The notes below the pieces were generated by a model. The model made no database searches and had not been told where the DNA came from. It saw only the letters and a list, made by a program, of their open reading frames with translations. Source: Acidisphaera sp. S103 (GTDB lineage: Bacteria > Pseudomonadota > Alphaproteobacteria > Acetobacterales > Acetobacteraceae). From it: DNA of 64,000 nt. Below are positions 51,757 through 60,235 of the stretch, in pieces (within the stretch, counting starts at the first letter, position 1; every line of letters starts with the position of its first letter). The DNA lies in NCBI RefSeq assembly GCF_009765975.1, contig NZ_LMUJ01000013.1, positions 40,929 to 104,928 on the forward strand, in the 5' to 3' direction. The translations under genes were made by a program, and so were the position numbers.

Positions 51757-52344
51757 TTAGTCACCAGAAAGGGTCTTCAAAAGTGCCTCCTGCAACAATT
51801 TTTGGTTTTTCAACGATTCCTCCGATACCGGGAGACTGACCACTGCCATGTTCACTGGTTGCACGCCGGTCAGGACTCTCACAAGATTGTCCCGAATGGC
51901 GGCGTGAGCTGACTTTTCCTCGGCATGACCTCGTGGGTAATAGCCTCCTCTTTTTAGCTGTACTTTGTTGAAGTCGTAACCGAGGGTTTTGGCTATTGCC
52001 TCTAAAAGAGTGACAAGGAAATCGACCCCCTTTTCGTTGTGTGCCCTGGCATTGTCTTCTCCAACGGGAACATGCTGATTAAAGAAATCAAGATATATCA
52101 ACCAAGCATCGCGAACCGCCTTTTCTTTGGCAGATTTACCGTTAAAGAAGACCTCAATTAAGTTGAGAGCTTGAACATGCTCATTTGAGCCAGCGCGAAT
52201 TGCGCGGGTCGCCATGAGCGTTTCAAATATCGAAAGTCGGCGAGCGCGTTGCTCGCGTGCCCGCTCAATCCATTTTTGCGATTGCACTGCTGCTATGGGT
52301 CCACAAAATGTTGCGAGAATAAGCAGCACGTCCGAAATGATCAT
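51757..52344 (-). CDS. Membrane-anchored hypothetical protein (DUF6680-like)
   Basis: A 195-residue protein with one N-terminal membrane segment (ISDVLLILATFCGPIAAV) followed by a basic stretch (KWIERAREQRARR) and a helical cytoplasmic domain. It is visibly poorer in G+C, with many more AT-ending codons than its neighbours, suggesting acquisition by transfer. I associate it with the small family DUF6680 but cannot confirm. No operon partner: the Fic gene begins 892 bp to the right and the hydratase ends 76 bp to the left. Confidence 0.72.
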   Translation of the reverse strand: MIISDVLLILATFCGPIAAVQSQKWIERAREQRARRLSIFETLMATRAIRAGSNEHVQALNLIEVFFNGKSAKEKAVRDAWLIYLDFFNQHVPVGEDNARAHNEKGVDFLVTLLEAIAKTLGYDFNKVQLKRGGYYPRGHAEEKSAHAAIRDNLVRVLTGVQPVNMAVVSLPVSEESLKNQKLLQEALLKTLSGD

Positions 52345-52420
52345 GTTGTAAGCTTCGTAATCATCACTTGGCTGAGAGTGCGGTTACGCGGGTGCGCATC
52401 CAATACGCAGTGGTGACCAA

Positions 52421-53236
52421 TCACGGCCGGGGTGGGTCGCTATCGCCCCAGGGTAGGGTCCCTTGCGCTGGAAGCGCCTGTCGCGCTGCCTTGACATATT
52501 CTCCCAGTGTCGCATCGAGCCGCTCATAAAGCATGCCGTCGAAGGCTTCGTTTCCACCCCCGGCCTGGGCCTGCTGCAAGCCGGCAATATAAGCGGGTCG
52601 ATCCTCGGGGCGCACGGCGACAGCCGGATAACCGCCACGGATCAGGATCAAATTCATCAGCAGCCGCGCTGTAAGCCCGTTGCCGTCGTTGAAGGGGTGT
52701 ATCTCGACAAGGCGGCGATGTGCGGTGAACGCGTTTTCGGGCGTGTCCGCCGCCAAGCTGAGCCAGGCCGAAAAGTCGCCCATCAGAGCAGGGACTTCGG
52801 CCGGCGACGGAAATCCGTGGCGTCCGCTATCAGTCAGCACGTAACGGCCTTGATCGGCGTAACGGCCGGCAATGTCGGGCCTCGACCGCAGCACGACAAG
52901 ACGATGCAGGTTGCGCACGTCCATCTCGGTGAGAGGTGCTTTCTGGCGCGCAAGGTTCCGGACGTAGTGGATCGCCTCGAAGAGGTCGATCGCCTCCAGG
53001 TGATCCCTGAGCGGCTTTCCGGCGACGGTGATGCCTTGCTCGATAACCATCGTCGTCTCGACGGCGGTCAGCGTGTTCCCCTCGATCGCGTTCGACGTGT
53101 AGGTCAGTTCGAGGTCCTGTGAATGATCGAGGTTTGTCGTCCCGCCGGGCGCGCGGATCCGGAGCCGATCGAGTTCAGCCTTTTGGGCGGCAATGGAGGC
53201 GAGCAAAGTTTCCACGATAAATTCCGCCACCGTCAT
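52421..53236 (-). CDS. Fic-domain protein with N-terminal inhibitory motif (class II), altered active-site Arg
   Basis: A 271-residue Fic protein, expected to transfer AMP (or another NMP) to a target protein. Inhibitory helix: SNAIEGN, the [S/T]xxxE(G/N) motif at ~residue 48. Fic core: HPFNDGNGLTARLL, which matches HxFx(D/E)GNGRxxR except that the Arg after GNG is Leu. The invariant His and the second Arg are present. The change could reduce activity or alter the nucleotide. A C-terminal helical part follows. No toxin-antitoxin partner is adjacent. Confidence 0.88.
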   Translation of the reverse strand: MTVAEFIVETLLASIAAQKAELDRLRIRAPGGTTNLDHSQDLELTYTSNAIEGNTLTAVETTMVIEQGITVAGKPLRDHLEAIDLFEAIHYVRNLARQKAPLTEMDVRNLHRLVVLRSRPDIAGRYADQGRYVLTDSGRHGFPSPAEVPALMGDFSAWLSLAADTPENAFTAHRRLVEIHPFNDGNGLTARLLMNLILIRGGYPAVAVRPEDRPAYIAGLQQAQAGGGNEAFDGMLYERLDATLGEYVKAARQALPAQGTLPWGDSDPPRP

Positions 53237-53493
53237 GCATCAGAAATCTGAAGCAGAAAAGGGCTTATTATCAATGCATAATGTAAGGCAAATATCTTGG
53301 GCCTCGGGACACGTCGTCAACCCGTGGGCCTCATAAGCGACAGCCGTGAGGCCGACAGGCTAGGCCCCGGGTGCTCCTATCCATGCGAACCCCAGCGCAT
53401 CGCTGTCTCCGTCGACGGAGCGGCCGGACATCCCCATAGCAATGTGCTATAATCCGGCCCGCACCACGCGATGCAGCGGCCAAGGAGACCGAG

Positions 53494-54117
53494 ATGGGCG
53501 ATCGGGCGACCCGACGCATGACGATCGACGAATTCCTGGCGTGGCAAGCCGGGCAAGGCCAGCGCTACGAACTGGTGGACGGAGAGCCGGCCGCAATGGC
53601 CGGGGCGAAGATTCGACATGACCGGGTCACCGGCAATGCGTTCTCCGAGATCAGACGACAGATGCGGGCGGGTGGCAGTCCGTGCGATGTGTTCACCGCC
53701 GATATCGGAATACGCACGCCACCAGGAAACATCCGCCGGCCCGACATTAGCATCCTCTGCCCGCCGTTTGATGAGGAGGCCACGACATCGGACATCCCAC
53801 GCCTGATCGTCGAGGTGCTGTCGGAGTCAACGGAACGCGTGGACCGTCTCATCAAGCTCGACGAATACAAGGCAATCGATGCCCTGGACTATATCATCAT
53901 CGTCGATCCGACCCGCATCGAAGTGGGCTTCTGGTTCAGAGACGCAGTCCGTGTATGGCACAGTGCCACCTTCCATGACGCGGAGGCGGTAATCGACATG
54001 CCCGCCCTCGGGATCGCGATCACGCTTGCGTCACTTTATGAGCGGGTGCAGGTCTCGCCGAATCCGCGCCTTAAACTGGTCTGGGAAGATGACGAAGAGA
54101 CCACCCAAGCGCCCTAA
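53494..54117 (+). CDS. Uma2 family (DUF820) putative restriction-like endonuclease
   Basis: A 207-residue protein of the PD-(D/E)xK-fold Uma2 family: TIDEFLAWQAGQGQRYELVD at the N-terminus, then the catalytic-type elements IRRPDISIL and LIVEVLSEST (Asp/Glu-x-Val) and LDEYKAIDALDYIIIVDP. These proteins are expanded in cyanobacteria and some soil bacteria and their biological role is unknown. Strong ribosome site AAGGAGACCGAG. The gene ends 6 bp before the convergent stop of the response regulator. Confidence 0.88.
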   Translation: MGDRATRRMTIDEFLAWQAGQGQRYELVDGEPAAMAGAKIRHDRVTGNAFSEIRRQMRAGGSPCDVFTADIGIRTPPGNIRRPDISILCPPFDEEATTSDIPRLIVEVLSESTERVDRLIKLDEYKAIDALDYIIIVDPTRIEVGFWFRDAVRVWHSATFHDAEAVIDMPALGIAITLASLYERVQVSPNPRLKLVWEDDEETTQAP

Positions 54118-54123
54118 ATCCGA

Positions 54124-55458
54124 TTATCGCAACCCCAGCCGTGTCATCTTCTTGATCAGCCCTACCCGCGAAACTCCCAGCACCCGCGCCGCTTCCGACT
54201 GGTTCCCACCCGCCGCCGCTAGGGCTTCCCGCAGCATGCGGGTCTCCACGTCGGCAATCACCCCGGCCAGTGATCCATTCGGTGCGGCCGCCGGTGCGTC
54301 CTCGGCGTCGCCCGAAACAAACCGCAGCAGTCCGGAATCGACCACCGCCGAACCGGGTTCGGCCAGGGCGGCAGCGGCTTCCACCACCGCCCGCAGTTCC
54401 CGCACGTTGCCCGGCCATGTTCGCTGCGTCAGCCATGCAGCGGCGTCCGCTGCCAGGTTCAATCCGGGTGCCGACCGGCGCAGAAACAAAGCCGCCAGCA
54501 GTGGAATATCGTCGGTGCGTTCCGCCAGGGCTGGCGTTCGCAGCACCATTCCTTTCAGGCGATAGAACAGGTCCTCGCGAAATCCGCCCTCGGCCACCAT
54601 CGCCTCCAGGTCGCGGTGCGTGGCGGCGGCGACCCGGACGTCAGCGCGTTTCGTGACCCGGCCGCCCACGGGCAGGAACGTCGCATCCTGCAGGAACCGC
54701 AGCAGCTTCACCTGCATCGCCGGCGGCATTTCGCCCACTTCGTCGAGGAACAGCGTGCCGCGGTTGGCGGCCTCCACCAGGCCAGGCTGATCGCGATGGG
54801 CGCCGCTGAAACTGCCTTTCAAATGCCCGAACAATTCGCTTTCCAGCAGTTCGGCCGGCAGCGCGCCGCAATGGATCGGCACGAACGGTCCGGCAGAACG
54901 AGGACTGCACGCATGCAACGCCCGAGCGACCAGTTCCTTGCCGGTTCCGGTGGGACCCAGGACCAGGACACTGACACTGGTTGGGCCTAACCGGCGCACC
55001 ATCTCCCGCAGCCGTCCCATTGCCGGAGAGCGTCCCGCCAGCCCCATGTCGTCGGCGGCGGTACGCTCGCGCAACGTCCGGACCTCGCGTTCCAGTGCCG
55101 TCTTGCGCAGGCAGCGGTCCACCACGAAGCGCAGCATGTTGGGATCGATCGGTTTGGCGATGAAATCCCAGGCGCCGGCCTCGGTCGCGCGCAGCGCCAT
55201 CTCGTGGCCAGCGTGGCCGGTCAACACCACGACTGGCACCGGAACGAAGCCGCCGATCAGTTCGATCCCGGCCAGCGGGTCCATGCGCGGCGGCATCGAC
55301 AGATCCAGCAGCACCATGTCGGGCGGGGTTTCCGCGAAGCGAACGGTTGCCTCATCGGCCGAACCGGCGACCGTTACGGTATGACCCAGTCCGCGCAGCC
55401 ATGCCCCGCCGAGCCGCTGGAACGCCGGTTCGTCGTCCACCAGCAGGATATGGCCCAT
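54124..55458 (-). CDS. Sigma-54-dependent response regulator (NtrC-like), variant GSFSGA loop
   Basis: A 444-residue enhancer-binding protein: receiver domain (ILLVDDEPAF; phosphorylatable Asp in VLLDLSMPP; Lys in FIAKPID), AAA+ domain (Walker A LGPTGTGKELVA, Walker B GTLFLDEVGEM, sensor WPGNVREL) and a Fis-type DNA-binding helix (NQSEAARVLGVSRVGLIKKM). The sigma-54-contacting L1 loop reads GSFSGA at residues 215-220 instead of GAFTGA. It overlaps the upstream kinase by one base and is translationally coupled. Likely target: the -24/-12 promoter at 57356. Confidence 0.92.
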   Translation of the reverse strand: MGHILLVDDEPAFQRLGGAWLRGLGHTVTVAGSADEATVRFAETPPDMVLLDLSMPPRMDPLAGIELIGGFVPVPVVVLTGHAGHEMALRATEAGAWDFIAKPIDPNMLRFVVDRCLRKTALEREVRTLRERTAADDMGLAGRSPAMGRLREMVRRLGPTSVSVLVLGPTGTGKELVARALHACSPRSAGPFVPIHCGALPAELLESELFGHLKGSFSGAHRDQPGLVEAANRGTLFLDEVGEMPPAMQVKLLRFLQDATFLPVGGRVTKRADVRVAAATHRDLEAMVAEGGFREDLFYRLKGMVLRTPALAERTDDIPLLAALFLRRSAPGLNLAADAAAWLTQRTWPGNVRELRAVVEAAAALAEPGSAVVDSGLLRFVSGDAEDAPAAAPNGSLAGVIADVETRMLREALAAAGGNQSEAARVLGVSRVGLIKKMTRLGLR

Positions 55459-57242
55459 TACAGTGGCTCCGGAAAACGCAGGGTGAAGCAGGTCGACCAT
55501 CCCGGCCGTTCGGTCAGTGCCACATCGCCGCCATGCGCGGCGGCGATGCGCGCCACGATGGCCAGCCCAAGGCCCGTGCCGCCGGCGCCACGCGACACGA
55601 ACGGCTGGAAGATGCGGTCTCGCAGGTCCGGCGGAATGCCCGGTCCGTCGTCGCAGACGTGCAGCAGCACCGTCCCCGGCATGCGTTCCGCTTCCAGCAC
55701 GACATGGCGCGCCACCGCGCAGGCGTTATCGAGCAGATTGGTCAGCGCCTGCTCGACCCGTCCGGCATCGGCCAGCACGGTCAGATCGCCGGGCACCCGG
55801 CATTCGACGCTGTCCCGCCTGGACGCGATTCCACCCACCAGTTCGGCCAGGTTCACTGGCGCCGGTACCACCGACCACGGCTTGGCATATTCCAGCAGGT
55901 CATCCGCGAGGCGGGCGATGCGTCCGACCTGATCGGTCACCTCGCCGCGCACCTCCGGCGGTGCGAATGCCACTGCCATGGAGATGATGTTGAGCGGGTT
56001 GCGCACGTCATGCGCCACGGTGGCGGCCAGTTCTCCCAGTTCGGCCAACCGCGCTCGGGTTTGCCGTTCGCGTTCCTGCGCCGCGAGGGAGACCGCCCGT
56101 TCCAGCCGTTGGGCTTCGTCCGCCAAAACCGAACCGAACATCGCCGCGACCCGCCTGGGGCCGGGCGGGGCGGAGTCCCAGCCGGATTTCAGGGTCGTTT
56201 GCCATCCGGACCCGGCGCGGCGGCATGCCAGCAGGGGGGCGGACGCGGTGCCGGCGCGTGCCTCGCCGACGCTGACCGCCACCGATGTGGAGAGCCGCCG
56301 GGAGACGATGGTGGCGGCGCGCTGGGCCAGGTCGGCGGTGTCCTCGGCGTCTGCCATCGCCTGCCGCCACGCGGCCAGGTCCTCGGGGGTGACGTTGCCG
56401 CCGGGATAGACGATGCGTTCCGCGAGGCGCCGGACTGGACCGCCGAGGACCAGGAAAGCGATCCCGACGCAGACCGCGGTGGCGAAGCGTGACCCGAGCA
56501 GGTTCTCGAACGGCAGCAGGGGCACAGCCGCGGCCATCAGTCCGGCACCGGCCACCAGCATCGTCCATGCCAGCGCGCGTCGTGCCCAGGCGTTGGCGAG
56601 CAGCAACTCGTAGCGGAGGATTCCGTAGACCAGGAACACCGGATACAGCGGCAGACCCAGCAGCGGCCACGGGGCCATCGGCAGGTGCAGCGCGACGATG
56701 CCGTAGCCGGACATGCACAGCAGGCCCCAGACGCTGGATGCGATCAACGCGCCGATCTGCCGCCGAGCCAGGTCTTGGCGGTTCAGCAGGGCGCGCAGCA
56801 GGACAAGCTGTCCGGCGGCGGCGATGGCGGCCCACACGATGCTGGTGATCCAGCCGACCTGGTTTGGCATCGCCACGAATGTCATTCCGGCGAACGGCGC
56901 ATAGCGGCCGGGTACCCACACGATGGACAGCGCGGTCGCGGCGGTGCCGACGCCGTAGCCCGCGATCACCCATGACGCTGCCGGGGTGGCGGTGAACGTG
57001 ACAGCGAAATGCAGGAATACCGCCGAGGTCAGCGCCGCTGTCGCCAGCAGCATCAGTCCGATGCCCTGGGGGCCGGGGCCGAACCATGTGGGCAGTTCGT
57101 TGCCGGTGATCCATATCGCGACGCCGATCAGGAAGCCGGTCAGCAGCCGCACGCCGGCGACCCGGTCGGCCCATCGCCACAGGACTCCAGCCAGCGCGAG
57201 GCTGCCGGCCAGGGACAGTGCGAGGGCGATATGGAAGATCAT
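55458..57242 (-). CDS. Membrane sensor histidine kinase (cognate of the sigma-54 regulator)
   Basis: A 594-residue kinase. The N-terminal half contains about eight to nine hydrophobic helices without a periplasmic sensor domain, so the signal is probably sensed in the membrane. A GAF-like linker follows, then HisKA with H411 in AHDVRNPLN, N-box NLLDNA, G1 DDGPGIPP, F-box and G2 GTGLGLAIV. The arrangement resembles the PrsK type that accompanies PrsR regulators, but no PEP-CTERM genes are in the window. It precedes the regulator with a TAATG overlap. Confidence 0.9.
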   Translation of the reverse strand: MIFHIALALSLAGSLALAGVLWRWADRVAGVRLLTGFLIGVAIWITGNELPTWFGPGPQGIGLMLLATAALTSAVFLHFAVTFTATPAASWVIAGYGVGTAATALSIVWVPGRYAPFAGMTFVAMPNQVGWITSIVWAAIAAAGQLVLLRALLNRQDLARRQIGALIASSVWGLLCMSGYGIVALHLPMAPWPLLGLPLYPVFLVYGILRYELLLANAWARRALAWTMLVAGAGLMAAAVPLLPFENLLGSRFATAVCVGIAFLVLGGPVRRLAERIVYPGGNVTPEDLAAWRQAMADAEDTADLAQRAATIVSRRLSTSVAVSVGEARAGTASAPLLACRRAGSGWQTTLKSGWDSAPPGPRRVAAMFGSVLADEAQRLERAVSLAAQERERQTRARLAELGELAATVAHDVRNPLNIISMAVAFAPPEVRGEVTDQVGRIARLADDLLEYAKPWSVVPAPVNLAELVGGIASRRDSVECRVPGDLTVLADAGRVEQALTNLLDNACAVARHVVLEAERMPGTVLLHVCDDGPGIPPDLRDRIFQPFVSRGAGGTGLGLAIVARIAAAHGGDVALTERPGWSTCFTLRFPEPL

Positions 57243-57244
57243 GC

Positions 57245-57282
57245 GTAAACGCGGTTATCGCATCAATCAGGAACTGTAAACG
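57245..57282. promoter_or_regulatory. Candidate enhancer sites: two GTAAACG repeats 31 bp apart
   Basis: GTAAACG occurs at 57245-57251 and 57276-57282, about three helical turns apart, with ATGCG/CGCAT arms (57241-57263) around the first. They lie 75-110 bp upstream of the sigma-54 promoter at 57356, the usual distance for enhancer-binding protein sites. Confidence 0.35.
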
Positions 57283-57355
57283 AAGTATACGGAGCCGCTT
57301 CGCCGGGCGGTATTATTATGGTGTGATAACAATGCATTAGATGAAGAACGACCGT

Positions 57356-57371
57356 TGGCACGTTTGATGCG
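57356..57371 (+). promoter_or_regulatory. Sigma-54 (-24/-12) promoter
   Basis: TGGCACGTTTGATGCG matches TGGCACG-N4-TTGCW at all -24 positions, with GG and GC ten nucleotides apart; the -12 half has TGC with two mismatches. It points at the leader ORF and DUF4166 gene (transcription start expected near 57382) and stands beside the genes for a sigma-54 activator and its kinase. Confidence 0.65.
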
Positions 57372-57406
57372 GAAGGCATTCTGCTCGATCGCAGGAGAAC
57401 GCCGCC

Positions 57407-57448
57407 ATGTCGCATTGCCCCGACCTCACCGCCAAACGGGTGGCGTGA
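57407..57448 (+). CDS. 13-residue leader ORF
   Basis: MSHCPDLTAKRVA with AGGAG (57393-57397) nine nt upstream; its TGA ends one base before the DUF4166 start codon. The good ribosome site belongs to this ORF, and the DUF4166 ATG at 57450 has none of its own, so translation of the main gene would depend on reinitiation. Could be a leader controlling expression or an annotation artefact. Confidence 0.4.
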   Translation: MSHCPDLTAKRVA

Positions 57449-57449
57449 C

Positions 57450-58094
57450 ATGGCAAGCGCTACGCTTGCGGCCCCGTTCCGGTTGTCCACGCGCGGTGGC
57501 ACGCCGAGCGGGGCGCTCGATCTTGCGGCGATCGTGGGTCACATCGATTGGGCTCGCCTGCCAGCCTGCCTGCGCCGGCGGTTTGACGCGGGGCATGGTC
57601 CGGCCCGCTATGATGGGACCATGGCCCTGGAGCGTTCGGCCATCGGCGGATGGTTCGCCTGGCTGGTCAGGCCGTTCGGCGCCCCACTGCCGGTCCGGCG
57701 GTTGATCGACGCTCCGGTCACCGTCACGGTGCGGGCCGGGACTGGCGGCGTCGTGTGGGAACGGCGGTTCGGCCCGCATCATCGCGTCCGTTCCGTGAAG
57801 TCGCCCGGCCCGGCCAACACCGTGATCGAGCGTACCGACGGCGGCCTGGCCATGGTGCTGGACGTTTCGGTGGAGGACGGCGCGCTGGTGTTCACCAGCC
57901 GGCGGTTCTTTCTGTCGATCGGATCATGGCGCCTGCCGATCCCGGCTGTGCTGACGCCGGGAACCTGCCGCGTCGAGCACCGGGCGGTCGACGAACACCG
58001 GTTCACCTTCAGCATGACCATGACCCATCCGCTGTGGGGCACAACGTTCCGCCAGAGCGGGCTGTTCAATGATCCCCCGGAGTCAACACCATGA
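57450..58094 (+). CDS. DUF4166 domain protein
   Basis: A 214-residue soluble protein with a mainly beta structure; the GGVVWERRFGPH segment and the C-terminal RFTFSMTMTHPLWGTTFRQSG are typical of DUF4166, often found next to or fused with TIGR01777-type reductases. Molecular function unknown. It overlaps the next gene by four bases (ATGA) and lies downstream of a sigma-54 promoter. Confidence 0.82.
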   Translation: MASATLAAPFRLSTRGGTPSGALDLAAIVGHIDWARLPACLRRRFDAGHGPARYDGTMALERSAIGGWFAWLVRPFGAPLPVRRLIDAPVTVTVRAGTGGVVWERRFGPHHRVRSVKSPGPANTVIERTDGGLAMVLDVSVEDGALVFTSRRFFLSIGSWRLPIPAVLTPGTCRVEHRAVDEHRFTFSMTMTHPLWGTTFRQSGLFNDPPESTP

Positions 58095-59572
58095 ATGCGG
58101 TCTTCGCGATCCTCTCGATCCAGGCGCTGGTCGGCGCTTTCGACAATTTCTGGCACCACGAGCTGGAGGCAAAGCTGCCTCGGCAGGTCTCCGCCAGGTA
58201 TGAATTGCGGCTGCATGCGGCACGGGAAGCCATCTATGGCGTGCTGTTCCTGGGGCTGGCGTGGCTGCGTTGGGATGGCGCCTGGGCCTGGGTGCTGGCG
58301 ATCCTGTTGGCGGCGGAGGTGCTAATCACCCTGGCAGATTTCATCGAGGAAGACATGACCCGCCGCCTGCCGCCGCTGGAACGCGTGCTGCATACGGTTC
58401 TCGCCATCAGCTACGGCGGTTTCGTCGCCGCACTGGCCCCGGTGCTGGTGCGGTGGGCCAGCCAGCCGACCGGGCTGACCTGGAAGGGTCATGGCGCGGT
58501 GTCCCTGCTGTTCAGCGTCTACGCTGCCGGCGTGCTGGCCTGGAGTGTTCGGAATGCGATCGCCGTGGTCCGGCTGTCTCGCGGTGTCCGGCCGGCCATT
58601 GCGCCGGTTGCGGCGCCGCGCGGTCCGGCTGTCCTGGTGACCGGCGCGACAGGGTTCATCGGATCGGCGCTGGTGCGGGATCTGGTGGCGGACGGCCAGC
58701 GCGTCATCGTGCTGACGCGGGATGCAAGGCGCGCCGCGGCCATGTTCGGTCCACATGTCGTCGTGACCGAGACGTTGGATGCCATCCCCGGCGAAACTCC
58801 CATCGAGGCGGTCGTGAACCTGGCCGGAGCGTCCATTCTGGGTGGCCGCTGGTCCGCCCGCCGCCGCGCTGAACTGGTTGGAAGCCGAGTGGATGTGACC
58901 CGTCGCGTCGCCGCCATGATGCGGCGTCTCGATCGGCCACCGCTTGTTCTCGTCAATGCGTCGGCGGTCGGTTTCTACGGTGTCTGCCGGCTGGAAGGTG
59001 GGCTCGACGAAACCGCGTTGGCGCAAGCCGGCACATTCCAGTCGGACTTGTGCGCCGTGTGGGAACGGGAAGCGATGCGTGCGGACGCCCGCGTCGTCTG
59101 TCTTCGTTTTGGTGGCGTTCTTGGCAAAGGCGGCGGCGTGTATCCGCCGCTGGCCCTTGCCAGCCGCCTCGGACTGGGTGCGGTTCTCGGTGGTGGCGAT
59201 CAGCCGACACCCTGGATTCACCTGGATGACGCCATCGGGCTGATACGGTTCGCGATCGACATGCCGATGCTGGAAGGTCCGGTGAACGCCGTTGCCCCGC
59301 ACTGCCCCCCGCAAGCCGTGTTCGCGCGGACGGTCGCCGGTTCGTTCGGGACAAAAGTCAGGTTGCGCGTGCCGGCCTGGCCCCTGTGGCGTCTCGGCGG
59401 AGAGGCCGCGCAACTGCTGCTGGACGGCCAGGCGGCGACGCCCAAAGTCGCTCTGGCGGCCGGCTATCGCTTCCTGCACCGCACGCTGGAGAGCGCAACC
59501 GCCGATCTGGCGGGGAGGCATCAGGTTCGGGAAAACAACACGACGAGCACGGTCCAGCCGACTTCCGCTTAA
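58091..59572 (+). CDS. TIGR01777-type epimerase/reductase fused to a membrane domain
   Basis: A 493-residue protein. Residues ~1-170 contain four hydrophobic helices of the DoxX-like type (IQALVGAFDNFWHHELEAKL; AREAIYGVLFLGLAWL; LLFSVYAAGVLAW). After ~175 comes an extended SDR: VLVTGATGFIGSALVRDL, VVNLAGASI, the catalytic NASAVGFYG and the RFGGVLGKGGG of the YfcH/TIGR01777 family. The canonical YxxxK tyrosine is replaced by the family's own motif. Translationally coupled to DUF4166, which suggests that they act in one membrane-associated step, perhaps on an isoprenoid or lipid substrate. Confidence 0.85.
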   Translation: MNAVFAILSIQALVGAFDNFWHHELEAKLPRQVSARYELRLHAAREAIYGVLFLGLAWLRWDGAWAWVLAILLAAEVLITLADFIEEDMTRRLPPLERVLHTVLAISYGGFVAALAPVLVRWASQPTGLTWKGHGAVSLLFSVYAAGVLAWSVRNAIAVVRLSRGVRPAIAPVAAPRGPAVLVTGATGFIGSALVRDLVADGQRVIVLTRDARRAAAMFGPHVVVTETLDAIPGETPIEAVVNLAGASILGGRWSARRRAELVGSRVDVTRRVAAMMRRLDRPPLVLVNASAVGFYGVCRLEGGLDETALAQAGTFQSDLCAVWEREAMRADARVVCLRFGGVLGKGGGVYPPLALASRLGLGAVLGGGDQPTPWIHLDDAIGLIRFAIDMPMLEGPVNAVAPHCPPQAVFARTVAGSFGTKVRLRVPAWPLWRLGGEAAQLLLDGQAATPKVALAAGYRFLHRTLESATADLAGRHQVRENNTTSTVQPTSA

Positions 59573-60235
59573 CGCAGGCGTGGACTCTCCGGAAGCAAAA
59601 CGACCGACGGCGGATGGATGGTTCCGCCGTCCGGATCGGACTCCGGTCGAGGGCTGCGAGATGTCTTCCCTCGTGCCAGGTCATCGGGATTAGTCCGATC
59701 CTCCGTCACTGCGGCGTAACAACGGGTCACGCTCGCCACGCCGCGGCGTCGGTTCGAACGGGCATCATCGTGTCCGCTCACAATCCGCTTTTGACGCAGA
59801 GGCCGCGGAGCGGGGCGCAGAGAGGACGCCACACGGTCTTTGGTTTCAAGCACCGATTCTGCTGACAGAAACCCTTGCCACCTGGGTTGCAGTGATGGGA
59901 AAGGCGCTTTTATGCGCGAACCGGCCCGAGTCATCGCGTCCGGTGGTCTGCCGGCCGCGAACCGTGTCGGTCTTGCTTGCCACCAGGCACTTCAGATCGT
60001 AAAATGGGTGCCGACTCAGACTGATGTTTCCGGCGGCCTTGTCGTGCGTGACGCCTCCCGACGCCGCCGACCGGGGGTCGCGCGCGTGATCCCCCTGGCA
60101 AGCCCGCTGATGCTACTGGACTCAGGCTTAATGATGTCGGCAAAGTATCGGCCGTGCATCGCATTGAGATGATGTCATGACAGGCAAGACAGGCATTCGC
60201 GAAGGCCACCTGGCGCGGAACCAGGTGTTCTACCC
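59573..60235. other. Intergenic region, 663 bp, no supported gene
   Basis: Long gap between two plus-strand genes. The only larger frames (around 59840-60172 and the reverse) show no homology, low-quality codon use and no ribosome sites. ACGCAGAGGCCGCGGAGCGG near 59795 is a low-complexity GC repeat. No hairpin with a T-run, riboswitch or tRNA was recognised. Confidence 0.5.

Noticed and set aside
52421-54117. Toxin-antitoxin pair Fic-Uma2
   Set aside because: The genes are divergent with 257 bp between them, and the Fic protein carries its own inhibitory motif; nothing indicates an antitoxin.
54124-57242. PEP-CTERM (PrsK/PrsR) exopolysaccharide regulatory pair
   Set aside because: Domain layout is similar, but no exosortase, PEP-CTERM proteins or polysaccharide genes are in the window, so the specific name is not justified.
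59840-60172. 110-codon open frame in the 663-bp gap
   Set aside because: No ribosome site, atypical composition and an equally long antisense frame; nothing recognisable.
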